Assembly: GCA_019113065.1 (NCBI GenBank)
Contig: DXIC01000178.1
Coordinates: 1 to 34,396, forward strand
Direction of reading: 5' to 3'
DNA: 34,396 nucleotides
Source: Candidatus Agathobaculum stercoravium
Lineage (GTDB): Bacteria; Bacillota; Clostridia; Oscillospirales; Butyricicoccaceae
Made by a program: the position numbers and the translations under genes. This document shows positions 7,668-16,112 of this stretch, in pieces (the stretch's first letter is position 1; each line of letters opens with the position of its first letter). A model generated the notes under the pieces. The model worked only from the letters and a program-made list of their open reading frames with translations. It ran no database searches and was not told the origin of the DNA.

Positions 7668-8560
7668 GTCCTCTCCTCCAATCGTTCCATGCGGTAGCAC
7701 CGCTTGTTGTTTTTCCGTTCGATCACGACCGCGTGCCGGAACACACCGAGTGCAAGCAGCGCCCGGTAAAGCGGCCTTCGCCGCAGGTCGTCCACGTCCG
7801 CGGCATGTGCGCTCGCAAGAACCGCCGTGCCGCAGTGCGCGCAGAGCGAGACTGCCTCCACGTCCTCGGGCGCGGTGATCTCGTCAAACGCCAGCAGCGC
7901 GGGCGACATGGTCTTGAGCAGCATGAGCGCGGCCTGCTTTTTCGAGCAGTTTTCCAGCACGTCCGTGCAGCGGCCGACCTCAAACTGCGGCACACCGTCC
8001 GACAGCGCCGCGATCTCGCTGCGCTCGTCCGCGACCGCGACCGTGTATCCCTTGTCCGAAACGAGGCGCACCCATTCGCGCAGCAGCGTGGTCTTGCCAA
8101 GCCCGGGCGGCGACACCAACAGCACGGACTGCGGCGCGCCATCGCCGATCCACGGTGCGATCTGCGCATCCACGCCCGTGATCTGCCGCGCGATGCGCAG
8201 GTTGACCGAGGACAGGCCGCGCACACCGATGACCTGTCCGTTTTCCTCCGCTGCTGTGCCGCAGACGCCCAGGCGGTGCCCACCCACAAGCGTGACGAAC
8301 CCGTGCCGCAGGCTTTCCGCATAGCTGTGCACTGAATAACGCGCCGCACGGCTGAGCACCTCGCGCAGCTCCTGGGCGGTAACCGCCGCCATCTCGAGCG
8401 GCCGCTCACCGCCCAGGCCCTTGACGGAGGGCGGGCGCCCGGCCCGCAGGCGTATTTCCTCGATCCCCCCCTGCCCGTCAAGCGACGCCATCTGTGCCGC
8501 CCGCAACGGCGGCAGGCAGCCGATCGCCTGCCGCCAGGCTTTGTCCTGTTTGACTTCCAT
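7652..8560 (-). CDS. spoIIIAA: Stage III sporulation protein AA, ATPase
   Basis: Secretion-type (GspE/VirB11-like) ATPase that powers or remodels the SpoIIIA complex. 302 residues, normal length. Walker A is PPGLGKTT (151-158), the Walker B-like stretch is ALLAFDEI (221-228), and an Arg-rich C-terminal segment follows. It is the first gene of an eight-gene operon with overlapping or closely spaced genes. The ribosome site AGGTGA is modest, about 6 nt from the ATG. A sigma-E-like promoter lies immediately upstream. Confidence 0.97.
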   Translation of the reverse strand: MEVKQDKAWRQAIGCLPPLRAAQMASLDGQGGIEEIRLRAGRPPSVKGLGGERPLEMAAVTAQELREVLSRAARYSVHSYAESLRHGFVTLVGGHRLGVCGTAAEENGQVIGVRGLSSVNLRIARQITGVDAQIAPWIGDGAPQSVLLVSPPGLGKTTLLREWVRLVSDKGYTVAVADERSEIAALSDGVPQFEVGRCTDVLENCSKKQAALMLLKTMSPALLAFDEITAPEDVEAVSLCAHCGTAVLASAHAADVDDLRRRPLYRALLALGVFRHAVVIERKNNKRCYRMERLEERTCSSC

Positions 8561-8577
8561 ATTGCATCACCTGTCCT

Positions 8578-8606
8578 ACTCTATGATTGGGATGGGTGGG
8601 ATATGA
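8578..8606 (-). promoter_or_regulatory. Sigma-E-like promoter of the spoIIIA operon
   Basis: Minus strand TCATATC (8600-8606), a 14-nt spacer and CATAGAGT (8578-8585) match the mother-cell sigma-E pattern (ATA-centred -35, CATAnnnT -10) and lie 18 bases before spoIIIAA. In Bacillus subtilis spoIIIA is a sigma-E operon, so position and sequence agree. The predicted leader is only about 11 nt. Confidence 0.65.
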
Positions 8607-8685
8607 CTGCTGTTTTCCGCGGCGCACACCGCCCGTTTTTATTCCCGCGAGAAACAGATGAAATAAAAACGTAACAATTTTTGCA

Positions 8686-8714
8686 TTGACAATTGAGGAC
8701 ACCGGTAATATAAT
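8686..8714 (+). promoter_or_regulatory. Consensus sigma-A promoter of the aro operon
   Basis: TTGACA (8686-8691), exactly 17 nt, TATAAT (8709-8714): both hexamers perfect. Transcription should begin near 8721, at the start of the T-box leader. Confidence 0.92.
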
Positions 8715-8720
8715 AAATAC

Positions 8721-9012
8721 AAATATTGCACAAAGCGATGACAGAGGAAAGTAATCGTTCCAAAAGCGGCTTACAGGGAGTGTCCGGCCTGACTGGAAAC
8801 GGACGCAGACGCCGGTACGATGAAGTTCCCTCTTGAGCTGCGGCGCTGAAAAACTTCGCATCAGTAGGCGCCGACGGGACTCCTCCGTTACTGGGATAGG
8901 ATATAATTTTCTGTATCCGAAAAAAGTGCGGCATAATTCTGTGCCGAATGTGGGTGGTACCGCGGAACTGTTTGTCTTTCGTCCCTCTTTGTGGATGAAA
9001 GGCTTTTTTTAT
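8721..9012 (+). ncRNA. T-box leader (tRNA-Phe, specifier UUC)
   Basis: Leader RNA that reads the charging state of a tRNA and lets RNA polymerase through when it is uncharged. The T-box sequence TGGGTGGTACCGCGG lies at 8951-8965. Its UGGU complements a tRNA 3' end ACCA, that is discriminator A as in tRNA-Phe. Stem I starts with GCGATGACAGAGGAAAGTA (about 8725-8743). In the descending side GAAG-TTC-CCTCTT-GAGC places UUC (8826-8828) six bases before GAGC, the spacing seen in the glyQS leader (GGC-six bases-GAGC). The specifier is therefore Phe. It controls aroF and presumably the whole operon to aroEK. The 8561-9071 interval contains only this leader and the two promoters. Confidence 0.93.
8976..9010 (+). 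terminator. T-box terminator hairpin
   Basis: CTTTCGTCC (8976-8984) pairs with GGATGAAAG (8993-9001, one G-U pair) and is followed by GC and seven T's. It is mutually exclusive with the antiterminator formed by the T-box sequence just upstream. Confidence 0.9.
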
Positions 9013-9071
9013 GCTTTTTCTCCGCCGGACAAACGCAAATCCACCCTCATTATCCAAAGGAGAGAAAAACT

Positions 9072-10088
9072 ATGATCATCATTATGAAACAGGGCACGAC
9101 CCGCGAGCATGTCGAAGAGCTGTCCCGGCATATCGAGCGCTGGAACGTCAAGGCAAACCCGATTTACGGTGCGGGTACGATCGTCATCGGCCTGGTCGGC
9201 GACACCGGCGCGGTCGACAAGGACGCGCTGCTGCGCGACCCGCAGGTCGAAAACATCCTCAAGGTACAGGAGCCGTTCAAGCTGGCAAACCGCAAGTTCC
9301 ATCCGGACAACACGCAGGTCGAAATCGCGCCGGGCGTTGTCGTGGGCGGCAAAAAGCTGGTCGTGATGGCCGGCCCCTGCTCGGTCGAGAGCGAGGAGCA
9401 GATCATCGACGTTGCCAAGCATGTGCAGGCGGACGGCGCGGCAGTCCTGCGCGGCGGCGCATGGAAGCCCCGTTCTTCCCCGTACTCCTTCCAGGGCCTC
9501 AAGGCCGAGGGTCTCGAGCTGCTGCACAAGGCGCACGAAGCGACCGGCCTGCCGGTTGTCACCGAGATCACCAATCCTGCGCACATCGACCTGTTCATGG
9601 ACAAGTGCGACTGCTTCCAGGTCGGCGCGCGCAACATGCAGAACTTCGAGCTGCTCAAGGAGCTGGGTGAGACGGATAAGCCTGTCCTGCTCAAGCGCGG
9701 CTTCGCAAACACCATGGAGGAATTCCTGATGTCCGCCGAGTACATCATGGCGGGCGGCAACGAAAAGGTCATCCTGTGCGAGCGCGGCATCCGCACCTAT
9801 GAGAAGTACACGCGCAACACGCTCGACATCTCCGCCGTGCCGGTGCTCAAGCGCATGAGCCACCTGCCGGTCATCGTCGACCCGAGCCACGCGGGCGGCA
9901 TCTACTGGATGGTCGAGCCGCTGGCCAAGGCGGCGGTCGCTGCGGGAGCGGACGGCCTGATGATCGAGGTACACAACGATCCGGCGCACGCGCTGTCGGA
10001 CGGCGCGCAGTCGCTCACCTATGATTCCTTCCACGAGACCATGAACAACCTGCGTGCAGTCGCGCAGGCGGTAGGCAGAGAAATCTGA
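9072..10088 (+). CDS. aroF: 3-deoxy-7-phosphoheptulonate (DAHP) synthase, type I-beta
   Basis: First step of the shikimate pathway: phosphoenolpyruvate plus erythrose 4-phosphate to DAHP. 338 residues. An N-terminal ferredoxin-like domain (about 1-70), the regulatory module of Thermotoga-type enzymes, precedes the TIM barrel. The barrel shows MAGPCSVESEEQI (about 99-111), RGGAWKPRSSPYSFQG, FQVGARNMQNFELL, LLKRGFANTMEEF, ILCERGIRTYE and IVDPSHAGG. The ATG at 9072 has AAGGAG 9 nt upstream; the longer frame upstream is inside the terminator. First gene of the operon, under the Phe T-box; the fused domain may also give allosteric control by aromatic amino acids, as known in the family. Confidence 0.97.
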   Translation: MIIIMKQGTTREHVEELSRHIERWNVKANPIYGAGTIVIGLVGDTGAVDKDALLRDPQVENILKVQEPFKLANRKFHPDNTQVEIAPGVVVGGKKLVVMAGPCSVESEEQIIDVAKHVQADGAAVLRGGAWKPRSSPYSFQGLKAEGLELLHKAHEATGLPVVTEITNPAHIDLFMDKCDCFQVGARNMQNFELLKELGETDKPVLLKRGFANTMEEFLMSAEYIMAGGNEKVILCERGIRTYEKYTRNTLDISAVPVLKRMSHLPVIVDPSHAGGIYWMVEPLAKAAVAAGADGLMIEVHNDPAHALSDGAQSLTYDSFHETMNNLRAVAQAVGREI

Positions 10089-10090
10089 TA

Positions 10091-10125
10091 TATTCAGGTT
10101 GGGGCATACAGCCCCAACCTGAATA
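10091..10125. repeat. Long perfect hairpin between aroF and aroB
   Basis: TATTCAGGTTGGGGC and its exact complement flank the 5-nt loop ATACA, giving a 15-bp stem directly after the aroF stop. Only a weak T-tract (ATTTTAT) follows, about 5 nt away, so it could be a partial terminator, an RNA-stability element or a processing site. The apex CATACAG recurs in the hairpin at 16113-16139. Confidence 0.85.
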
Positions 10126-10157
10126 CACATTTTATCATCAAAGGAGTGTTTCCAGCA

Positions 10158-11198
10158 GTGCAGACCCTGAGCCTGACGGGCGCGAACGGCGTGTCCGACA
10201 TCCTGATTGAAACCGGCCTGCTCGCCCGTGCGGGGGCGGCCATCCTCGACACCTTTTCGCCCAGCCGCGTGCACATCGTCACGGATTCGACGGTCGCGCC
10301 GCTGTACCTCGAAAAACTGGAGGGCCAGCTCGCCCTTCCGGTTTCACACACGGTCATTTCTGCGGGCGAGGAGCACAAGCGGCTGACAACGGTCGAAACC
10401 ATCTACCACGATATGCTCGCCGCGGGCATGACACGCAAGGATCTTGTCATTGCACTCGGCGGCGGCGTGGTGGGCGACATCACGGGCTTTGCTGCCGCGA
10501 CTTTCCTGCGCGGCGTGTCGCTCTGCCAGATCCCGACCACCCTGCTCGCGCAGGTGGATTCCTCGGTCGGCGGCAAGACGGGCGTCGACCTCGCCGAGGG
10601 CAAAAACCTTGTCGGCGCATTCTACCAGCCCCGGCTGGTGCTGATCGACCCGGCGGTGCTTTCTACCCTGCCGGACGCGACCTTTGCCGACGGCATGGCT
10701 GAGGTTGTCAAATACGGCTACATCGCGAACAGGGACATTCTGGACATGGTATCCCAGCCGGACTACAAGGCGCATATCGAGGACATCATCTATGAATGCG
10801 TCAAGATCAAGCGCGATGTGGTCGCGATCGACGAGCACGACACCGGCCTGCGCATGATTTTGAATTTCGGCCACACGATCGGCCATGCGGCGGAAAAACT
10901 CGGCAACTACACCGACCTGACCCACGGGCAGGCAGTCGCGATCGGCATGGTGGCCGCGATGCGGCTGTCCGCCCTGCTCGGGAACGACGACCTGACCGCG
11001 CCGCTCGTGTCGATCTTGCAGCACATCGGCCTGCCGACCGGACTCACCTACGACCGCGAGGCGATCTTTAACGCCCTGCTGTCGGACAAGAAAAAGTTCG
11101 GCGCGACGGTCAATTTCATTCTGGTCCGCGAGCCGGGCCGCGCCGAGATTACGCCGATCGAAGCGGAAAAGCTGCACGAATACATCTTGAAACTGTGA
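10158..11198 (+). CDS. aroB: 3-dehydroquinate synthase
   Basis: Converts DAHP to 3-dehydroquinate with NAD and a divalent metal. 346 residues. Conserved GGGVVGDITGFAAATFLRG (about 100-118) binds NAD, IPTTLLAQVDSSVGGKTGVD is the substrate loop, and NFGHTIGHAAEK carries metal-binding His residues. GTG at 10158 is chosen because AAGGAG (10141-10146) is 11 nt upstream; the earlier in-frame GTG at 10146 overlaps that site. Second gene of the operon, 69 bases after aroF. Confidence 0.96.
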   Translation: MQTLSLTGANGVSDILIETGLLARAGAAILDTFSPSRVHIVTDSTVAPLYLEKLEGQLALPVSHTVISAGEEHKRLTTVETIYHDMLAAGMTRKDLVIALGGGVVGDITGFAAATFLRGVSLCQIPTTLLAQVDSSVGGKTGVDLAEGKNLVGAFYQPRLVLIDPAVLSTLPDATFADGMAEVVKYGYIANRDILDMVSQPDYKAHIEDIIYECVKIKRDVVAIDEHDTGLRMILNFGHTIGHAAEKLGNYTDLTHGQAVAIGMVAAMRLSALLGNDDLTAPLVSILQHIGLPTGLTYDREAIFNALLSDKKKFGATVNFILVREPGRAEITPIEAEKLHEYILKL

Positions 11199-11212
11199 GG
11201 AGGCAATGCCCA

Positions 11213-12304
11213 ATGGGTTCCACTTGGGGAAACGCCATCAAAATATCGATTTTCGGCGAGTCGCATGGCACGGGTATCGGCGTGGTGATCGACGGCTTCC
11301 CGTCCGGCGTCGACTATGACGAAGCCTTTGTACTGCGTGAGATGGAGCGCCGCGCGCCGGGCCGCAACAAACAGTCCACCCAGCGCAGGGAAGCCGACCT
11401 GCCGGCCATCCAGTCGGGTATTTATAACGGCAAGACCACCGGCACGCCCATCTGTGCGCTCATCCAGAACTTGAACCAGCGTTCTGGTGACTATGCCGAA
11501 CTCGCCGTGCAGCCCCGCCCGGGCCACGCGGATTATACCGGCATGGTGCGCTACAAATCCTGCAACGACCCGCGCGGCGGCGGCCATTTTTCCGGCCGGC
11601 TGACCGCGCCGCTCGTGTTTGCGGGGGCGATGTGCAAGCTGTGGCTCAAAACGCAGGGCGTGCTGGTCGGCTCGCACATCCAGTCCATCGCGCAGATCCA
11701 GGACATGCCGTTTGACGATGTGGACATCCAGCCGGGGCAGCTTGAAACCCTGCGGAATGCGGACTATCCGGTCAATAACGCGCGTGCGCTGGACGCGATG
11801 CTCGCCGCCATTGAAGAGGCGCGCGAAGAGCAGGACTCGGTCGGCGGCGTGATCGAATGCGCGGCCATCGGCCTGCCCGCGGGCATCGGCAGCCCGATGC
11901 TGGACACCGTGGAGGGCCGCCTGTCCTCCCTGCTGTTTGGTGTGCCCGCGGTCAAGGGCGTGGAGTTCGGTGCAGGCTTTGCCTTCGCCGCGCTGCGCGG
12001 CTCGCATGCGAACGACACCTTCTATCAGGACGGCGGCGCGGTCAAGACCGAGACCAACAACAACGGCGGCGTCAACGGCGGCATCACGAACGGCATGCCG
12101 CTCGTGTTCCGCGTGTGCATCAAGCCGACCCCCTCCATCTCGTCCGTGCAGCAGACGCTCAACATCCGGACCGGCAGGGTCGAGCCGCTGTCCATCCACG
12201 GGCGGCACGATCCCTGCATCGTCACGCGCGCGGCGCCGGTCGTGGAAGCGGCCTGTGCCATTGCGCTGGCAGACCTCTTAAGGGAGGCGAACGGCTATGC
12301 GTGA
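11213..12304 (+). CDS. aroC: Chorismate synthase
   Basis: Forms chorismate from EPSP using reduced FMN. 363 residues, normal length. Motifs: GESHGTGIGVVIDGFPSG near the N-terminus, RPGHADYTG and DPRGGGHFSGRLTAPLV (about residues 100-140), and SHANDTFY later. The ATG at 11213 has AGGAGG 9 nt upstream, partly formed by the aroB stop region. It overlaps pheA by 8 bases. Confidence 0.97.
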   Translation: MGSTWGNAIKISIFGESHGTGIGVVIDGFPSGVDYDEAFVLREMERRAPGRNKQSTQRREADLPAIQSGIYNGKTTGTPICALIQNLNQRSGDYAELAVQPRPGHADYTGMVRYKSCNDPRGGGHFSGRLTAPLVFAGAMCKLWLKTQGVLVGSHIQSIAQIQDMPFDDVDIQPGQLETLRNADYPVNNARALDAMLAAIEEAREEQDSVGGVIECAAIGLPAGIGSPMLDTVEGRLSSLLFGVPAVKGVEFGAGFAFAALRGSHANDTFYQDGGAVKTETNNNGGVNGGITNGMPLVFRVCIKPTPSISSVQQTLNIRTGRVEPLSIHGRHDPCIVTRAAPVVEAACAIALADLLREANGYA

Positions 12305-13436
12305 ATTACCCGCCATCCGGCAGGACATCAACGACGTGGACGAGCAGATCCGCGCGCTGTTCCTCAAACGGATGTCGCTCGCGCTCGAGGTCGCGCAGAC
12401 CAAGGCCGAGCATGACGACAAAATCTACAAGCCCGACCGCGAGGCTGAGATCCTCCAAAAGCGCACCGCGGGTATGGATGACGAACTGCGGCTCAAATAC
12501 GCGGCGCTTTTGCAGAGCATGATCCGCGCGAGCCGCGAATACCAGTACAGCGAGCTGCTGCGGCAGAAGCCGGAGCGCTTCCCCTTCCACCCTGCCGAAA
12601 CCGCGCTCGACCCGAAAACCGTCTACTATCAGGGCGTGCCGGGCGCGTATCAGGAGCTTGCGGCGCGCGCGCTGTTCCCGCAGTGCGAGCCGCAGAACGT
12701 GCCGACCTGGGAGCAGGTGTTCCAGTCCGTGCGCGACGGCAAGGCGGATGTGGGCGTGGTCCCGGTCGAAAACACAACTGCGGGCACGGTCAGCGAGGTC
12801 TACGACCTGCTGCTCGAATACGACCTGTGCATCAACCGCTCGTACATCAAGAAGATCTCGCACTGTCTGGCCGCCGTGCCGGGCGCGCAGCTTTCGGATA
12901 TCAAAAGCGTCTGCTCGCACCCGCATGCCCTGCCCCAGTGCCATGCGTTCATTTCCGAGCACGACCTTGAGGCGATCGAGGTCGCCAACACCGCCATCGC
13001 GGCGCAGAACGTGCAGAAAAAGGGCGACAAGCACCTTGCGGCGATCTGCTCGCGCGAAGCGGCAGAGCGGTACGGCCTGACGATCCTTGCCGAGGGCATC
13101 AACGATATGAAGCACAACGAGACCCGCTTCATCGCGGTCAGCCGCACGCTGACCGCCCAGCCCGCGGACAACCGCATCGAGATCGCCTTCCACATCCCGA
13201 ATGTGGCGGGTTCGCTCAATACCGTGCTGGACACGTTTGCGCATTACGACATCGACATGACCAGCATCTATTCCCGCCCACTGAGGGACAGCCCGTGGTG
13301 CTATGTGTTCTATATCGACTTCACCGGCAATATGAAAGACCATGCGGTGCAGTCGCTGCTGTACCAGCTCCATGAGGAGCTTCCCTACATCAAGGTCATC
13401 GGCAGCTATCAGGTTACCGATACGACGGAGGAGTAA
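12297..13436 (+). CDS. pheA: Chorismate mutase / prephenate dehydratase (P-protein)
   Basis: Bifunctional enzyme taking chorismate through prephenate to phenylpyruvate, the phenylalanine branch. 379 residues: AroQ-type chorismate mutase (about 1-90, with AIRQDINDVDEQIRALFLKR and KPDREAEIL), prephenate dehydratase (about 108-285, with YYQGVPGAYQE, VENTTAGTVSEVYDLL and the catalytic T276-R277-F278), then an ACT domain (about 290-379). In the ACT domain the usual GAL and ESRP phenylalanine-binding motifs read GSL and YSRP, so feedback binding is likely but may be altered. The Phe T-box upstream fits this gene best of all in the operon. Confidence 0.96.
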   Translation: MRELPAIRQDINDVDEQIRALFLKRMSLALEVAQTKAEHDDKIYKPDREAEILQKRTAGMDDELRLKYAALLQSMIRASREYQYSELLRQKPERFPFHPAETALDPKTVYYQGVPGAYQELAARALFPQCEPQNVPTWEQVFQSVRDGKADVGVVPVENTTAGTVSEVYDLLLEYDLCINRSYIKKISHCLAAVPGAQLSDIKSVCSHPHALPQCHAFISEHDLEAIEVANTAIAAQNVQKKGDKHLAAICSREAAERYGLTILAEGINDMKHNETRFIAVSRTLTAQPADNRIEIAFHIPNVAGSLNTVLDTFAHYDIDMTSIYSRPLRDSPWCYVFYIDFTGNMKDHAVQSLLYQLHEELPYIKVIGSYQVTDTTEE

Positions 13437-13441
13437 AACAA

Positions 13442-14713
13442 ATGCAAATCCAACCCTGCGGCCCGCTGCGCGGTGAGCTTACCGTGCCGGGCGACAAATC
13501 CATTTCGCACCGCGCCGTCATGCTGGGCGCGCTGGCAAACGGCACAACCCATATCACCGGCTTCCTGATGGGAGAGGACTGCCTGTCCACCATCGACTGC
13601 TTCCGCAAGATGGGTGTGGAGATCGAGATCACGGACAAGGAGGTCATCGTCGAGGGCGTCGGCCTGCACGGCCTGTGCGAACCCGAGGAGGAGCTGTACA
13701 CCGGCAACTCGGGCACCACCACCCGCCTGCTGTGCGGCATCCTGGCCGGGCAGCCGTTCACCGCGACCTTAAACGGCGACGCTTCCATCCAGAAGCGCCC
13801 GATGGGCCGCGTCATCAAGCCGCTGCGCGAGATGGGCGCTTCCATCGAGGGCAAAAACGACAATTACTGCCCGCTCACCCTGTACCCCAGCGAGCTGTAC
13901 GGCATCGAATACCGCCTGCCGGTCGCGTCCGCGCAGCTCAAAAGCGCCATCCTGCTCGCGGGCCTGTATGCCGAGGGGCAGACCACGGTCATCGAACCGG
14001 CGCCCTCGCGCGACCACACTGAACGCATGTTCCGCGCGCTGGGCGTGGAGATCGATACGGACGGCAACACCATCACGCTCGACCCGCCCGAGGATCTGCA
14101 CGCGGTGGACATCGCCGTACCCGGCGATATTTCGTCCGCGGCGTTCTTCCTTGTCGCGGGCGCGATCGTTAAGGACAGCGAGCTGACGATCAAAAACGTC
14201 GGCGTCAACCCGACGCGCACGGGCATTCTGGACGTGCTGCACGACATGGGTGCAGAGATTTCCATCTCGAATTTCCGCGACGATGCGGAACCGGTCTGCG
14301 ACCTGACCGTCAAATACAGTGCGCTGCACGGCGTCGAGATCGGCGGATCGATCATCCCCCGCCTGATCGACGAACTGCCGGTCATCGCGGTCGCGGCGGC
14401 CTTCGCGGAGGGCGAAACCGTCATCCGCGACGCGCAGGAGCTCAAGGTCAAGGAATCCAACCGCATTGCGGCGATGGTGACCGAACTGGCCCGCGCGGGC
14501 GTAAACGTGGAGGAAACCGAGGACGGCATGATCATCCGCGGCGGCAAAACGCCGCACGGCGCTTCGTTCGAGACCTATAAGGATCACCGCATCGCCATGA
14601 GCCTTGCCGTTCTTGCGCTCGCAGCGGAGGGCGCGAGCCGCATCGACGACCCCGAGGTCGTTTCGATCTCCTATCCCGGTTTCTTCCATACGCTCGAACA
14701 GTTGGGGGGCTGA
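13442..14713 (+). CDS. aroA: 3-phosphoshikimate 1-carboxyvinyltransferase (EPSP synthase)
   Basis: Transfers the enolpyruvyl group of PEP to shikimate 3-phosphate. 423 residues. PGDKSISHR (16-24), TGNSGTTTR (87-95), KRPMGR (118-123), RLIDELPVIAVAA, KVKESNR and DHRIAMS are all in place. The sequence TGNSGTTTR differs from GNAGTAMRP of enterobacterial enzymes and belongs with the class II-like, Gram-positive type. It starts 5 bases after pheA with GGAGG in the end of pheA. Confidence 0.97.
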   Translation: MQIQPCGPLRGELTVPGDKSISHRAVMLGALANGTTHITGFLMGEDCLSTIDCFRKMGVEIEITDKEVIVEGVGLHGLCEPEEELYTGNSGTTTRLLCGILAGQPFTATLNGDASIQKRPMGRVIKPLREMGASIEGKNDNYCPLTLYPSELYGIEYRLPVASAQLKSAILLAGLYAEGQTTVIEPAPSRDHTERMFRALGVEIDTDGNTITLDPPEDLHAVDIAVPGDISSAAFFLVAGAIVKDSELTIKNVGVNPTRTGILDVLHDMGAEISISNFRDDAEPVCDLTVKYSALHGVEIGGSIIPRLIDELPVIAVAAAFAEGETVIRDAQELKVKESNRIAAMVTELARAGVNVEETEDGMIIRGGKTPHGASFETYKDHRIAMSLAVLALAAEGASRIDDPEVVSISYPGFFHTLEQLGG

Positions 14714-14718
14714 GGACC

Positions 14719-16104
14719 ATGCTGCTTACCATGGAGGAGTTCCGCGCGTTCGAGCCGCAGAAGCCGACCTATGCGCTGATTGGCTGGCCGCTCGGCCACA
14801 CCATGAGCCCGGAACTGCATGCGCAGCTGTTCGAGGTTTCCGGGCAGGACGCGGACTACATCGGCATCTCTGTGCCGCCGGAGGAGCTGGAAGAAGCCTT
14901 CGAGCTGGCAAAGCGCAAACTGCGCGGCATCAACTGCACCATCCCGCACAAAAAAGCGGTCATCCCGCTGCTTGACGAGATCGATACCGCCGCGCGCGAC
15001 CTGCATTCGGTCAACACCGTGGCCTTCCGCGGCAGCAAGGCAGTTGGCTACAACACGGATATCCTCGGTTTTGCTGAATCCCTTACGCGGGACGGCGTCA
15101 GCCTGCGCGGCAAGAAGGTGCTGCTTCTGGGGTACGGCGGCGCGGCGTCGGTCATGGCGTACCACTGCGTCACACAGGGCGCATACCTGACCATCACCGG
15201 CCGCAACTTGGAGAAGGCCGCAGCGCTGCAAAAACAGCTCTGCGAAGCCGTCCCCGGCGCGCATGTCGCGGTGTACAGCCGCCGCCACATCCCGCGCGAC
15301 ATCCAGATCGTGTTAAACTCCACCCCGGTCGGCATGTACCCCAGGGAGAGCACCGCTCCCCTGCATTACCTGCCACACAAGACCGAATATGTGTTTGACG
15401 CGATCTATAACCCACCGGTCACCTCGACCATGAAACTGGCAAACCCCAAGAAAACCAGGACGCGCGACGGCCTGTTCATGCTGGTCATGCAGGCGGCGCA
15501 CGCGCAGACCATCTGGTCGGGCGTACGGTTTGAGCCGCAGGCCTGCGAGACTATCCTGCGCCGCACCTACGGCAAAATGGCGGTCAAGCGCCTGCACGAA
15601 AAGCATGGCAAGCGCAACATCGTGCTGTGCGGCTTCATGGGCAGCGGCAAGACCACCATCGGCCGCAAGCTCGCCCGTCTGACCGGGCTGGACTTTGTCG
15701 ACGCGGACCAGTATCTTGAAGCGCAGGAGGGCAAAAAGATCTCGGATATCTTCGCGGACGAGGGCGAAGCCTATTTCCGCGACCGGGAGACCGCTTACAT
15801 TCAGGAACTGTCCCGGCGCGAGGGCGTTGTGCTGTCGCTGGGCGGCGGCGCGGTACTGCGGCCGGAAAATGTGAAAGCCGTCCGGGAAACCGGGCTGCTC
15901 ATCCATCTGGACACGCCGTTTTACCGTATTCTGAAAAACCTTTCCTATTCCAACACGCGCCCGCTGCTGGATAAGCCGGATAAGCAGGCGGAGACAAGGC
16001 GGCTGTACAACGCGCGCAAGGCGATCTACCATCGCGTTTCCGACGTTTCAGTGCGCAGCCCGAAGATCTCCGAGGTGCTGGAGAAGGTTGTCAAAAGCAT
16101 ATAA
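14719..16104 (+). CDS. aroE-aroK: Shikimate dehydrogenase - shikimate kinase fusion
   Basis: One 461-residue protein with two consecutive steps of the pathway. Residues 1 to about 285 are shikimate dehydrogenase: HTMSPELHA (27-35), NCTIPHKKA (72-80), NTD (112-114), the dinucleotide loop GYGGAAS (138-144) and NSTPVGMYP. The first Ser of the usual SxS shikimate site is Thr28. After a short basic linker, residues about 297-461 are shikimate kinase: Walker A GFMGSGKTT (305-313), DADQYLE, YFRDRET, LGGGAVLRPEN and NTRPLL. The frame is continuous with no internal stop, so this is a true fusion. AroE and AroK are not adjacent in the pathway reaction sense only by the product shikimate, which they share. 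Last gene of the operon. Confidence 0.95.
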   Translation: MLLTMEEFRAFEPQKPTYALIGWPLGHTMSPELHAQLFEVSGQDADYIGISVPPEELEEAFELAKRKLRGINCTIPHKKAVIPLLDEIDTAARDLHSVNTVAFRGSKAVGYNTDILGFAESLTRDGVSLRGKKVLLLGYGGAASVMAYHCVTQGAYLTITGRNLEKAAALQKQLCEAVPGAHVAVYSRRHIPRDIQIVLNSTPVGMYPRESTAPLHYLPHKTEYVFDAIYNPPVTSTMKLANPKKTRTRDGLFMLVMQAAHAQTIWSGVRFEPQACETILRRTYGKMAVKRLHEKHGKRNIVLCGFMGSGKTTIGRKLARLTGLDFVDADQYLEAQEGKKISDIFADEGEAYFRDRETAYIQELSRREGVVLSLGGGAVLRPENVKAVRETGLLIHLDTPFYRILKNLSYSNTRPLLDKPDKQAETRRLYNARKAIYHRVSDVSVRSPKISEVLEKVVKSI

Positions 16105-16112
16105 AAAACATT

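Noticed and set aside
8815-8817. UAC (Tyr) as the T-box specifier
   Set aside because: It lies 17 bases before GAGC, while the specifier should end six bases before it; only UUC at 8826-8828 has that spacing.
9009-10274. 421-residue open frame on the minus strand across aroF
   Set aside because: It is antisense to a fully conserved DAHP synthase, is His/Arg/Leu/Val-rich as expected for the shadow of a GC-rich gene, and has no family motif.
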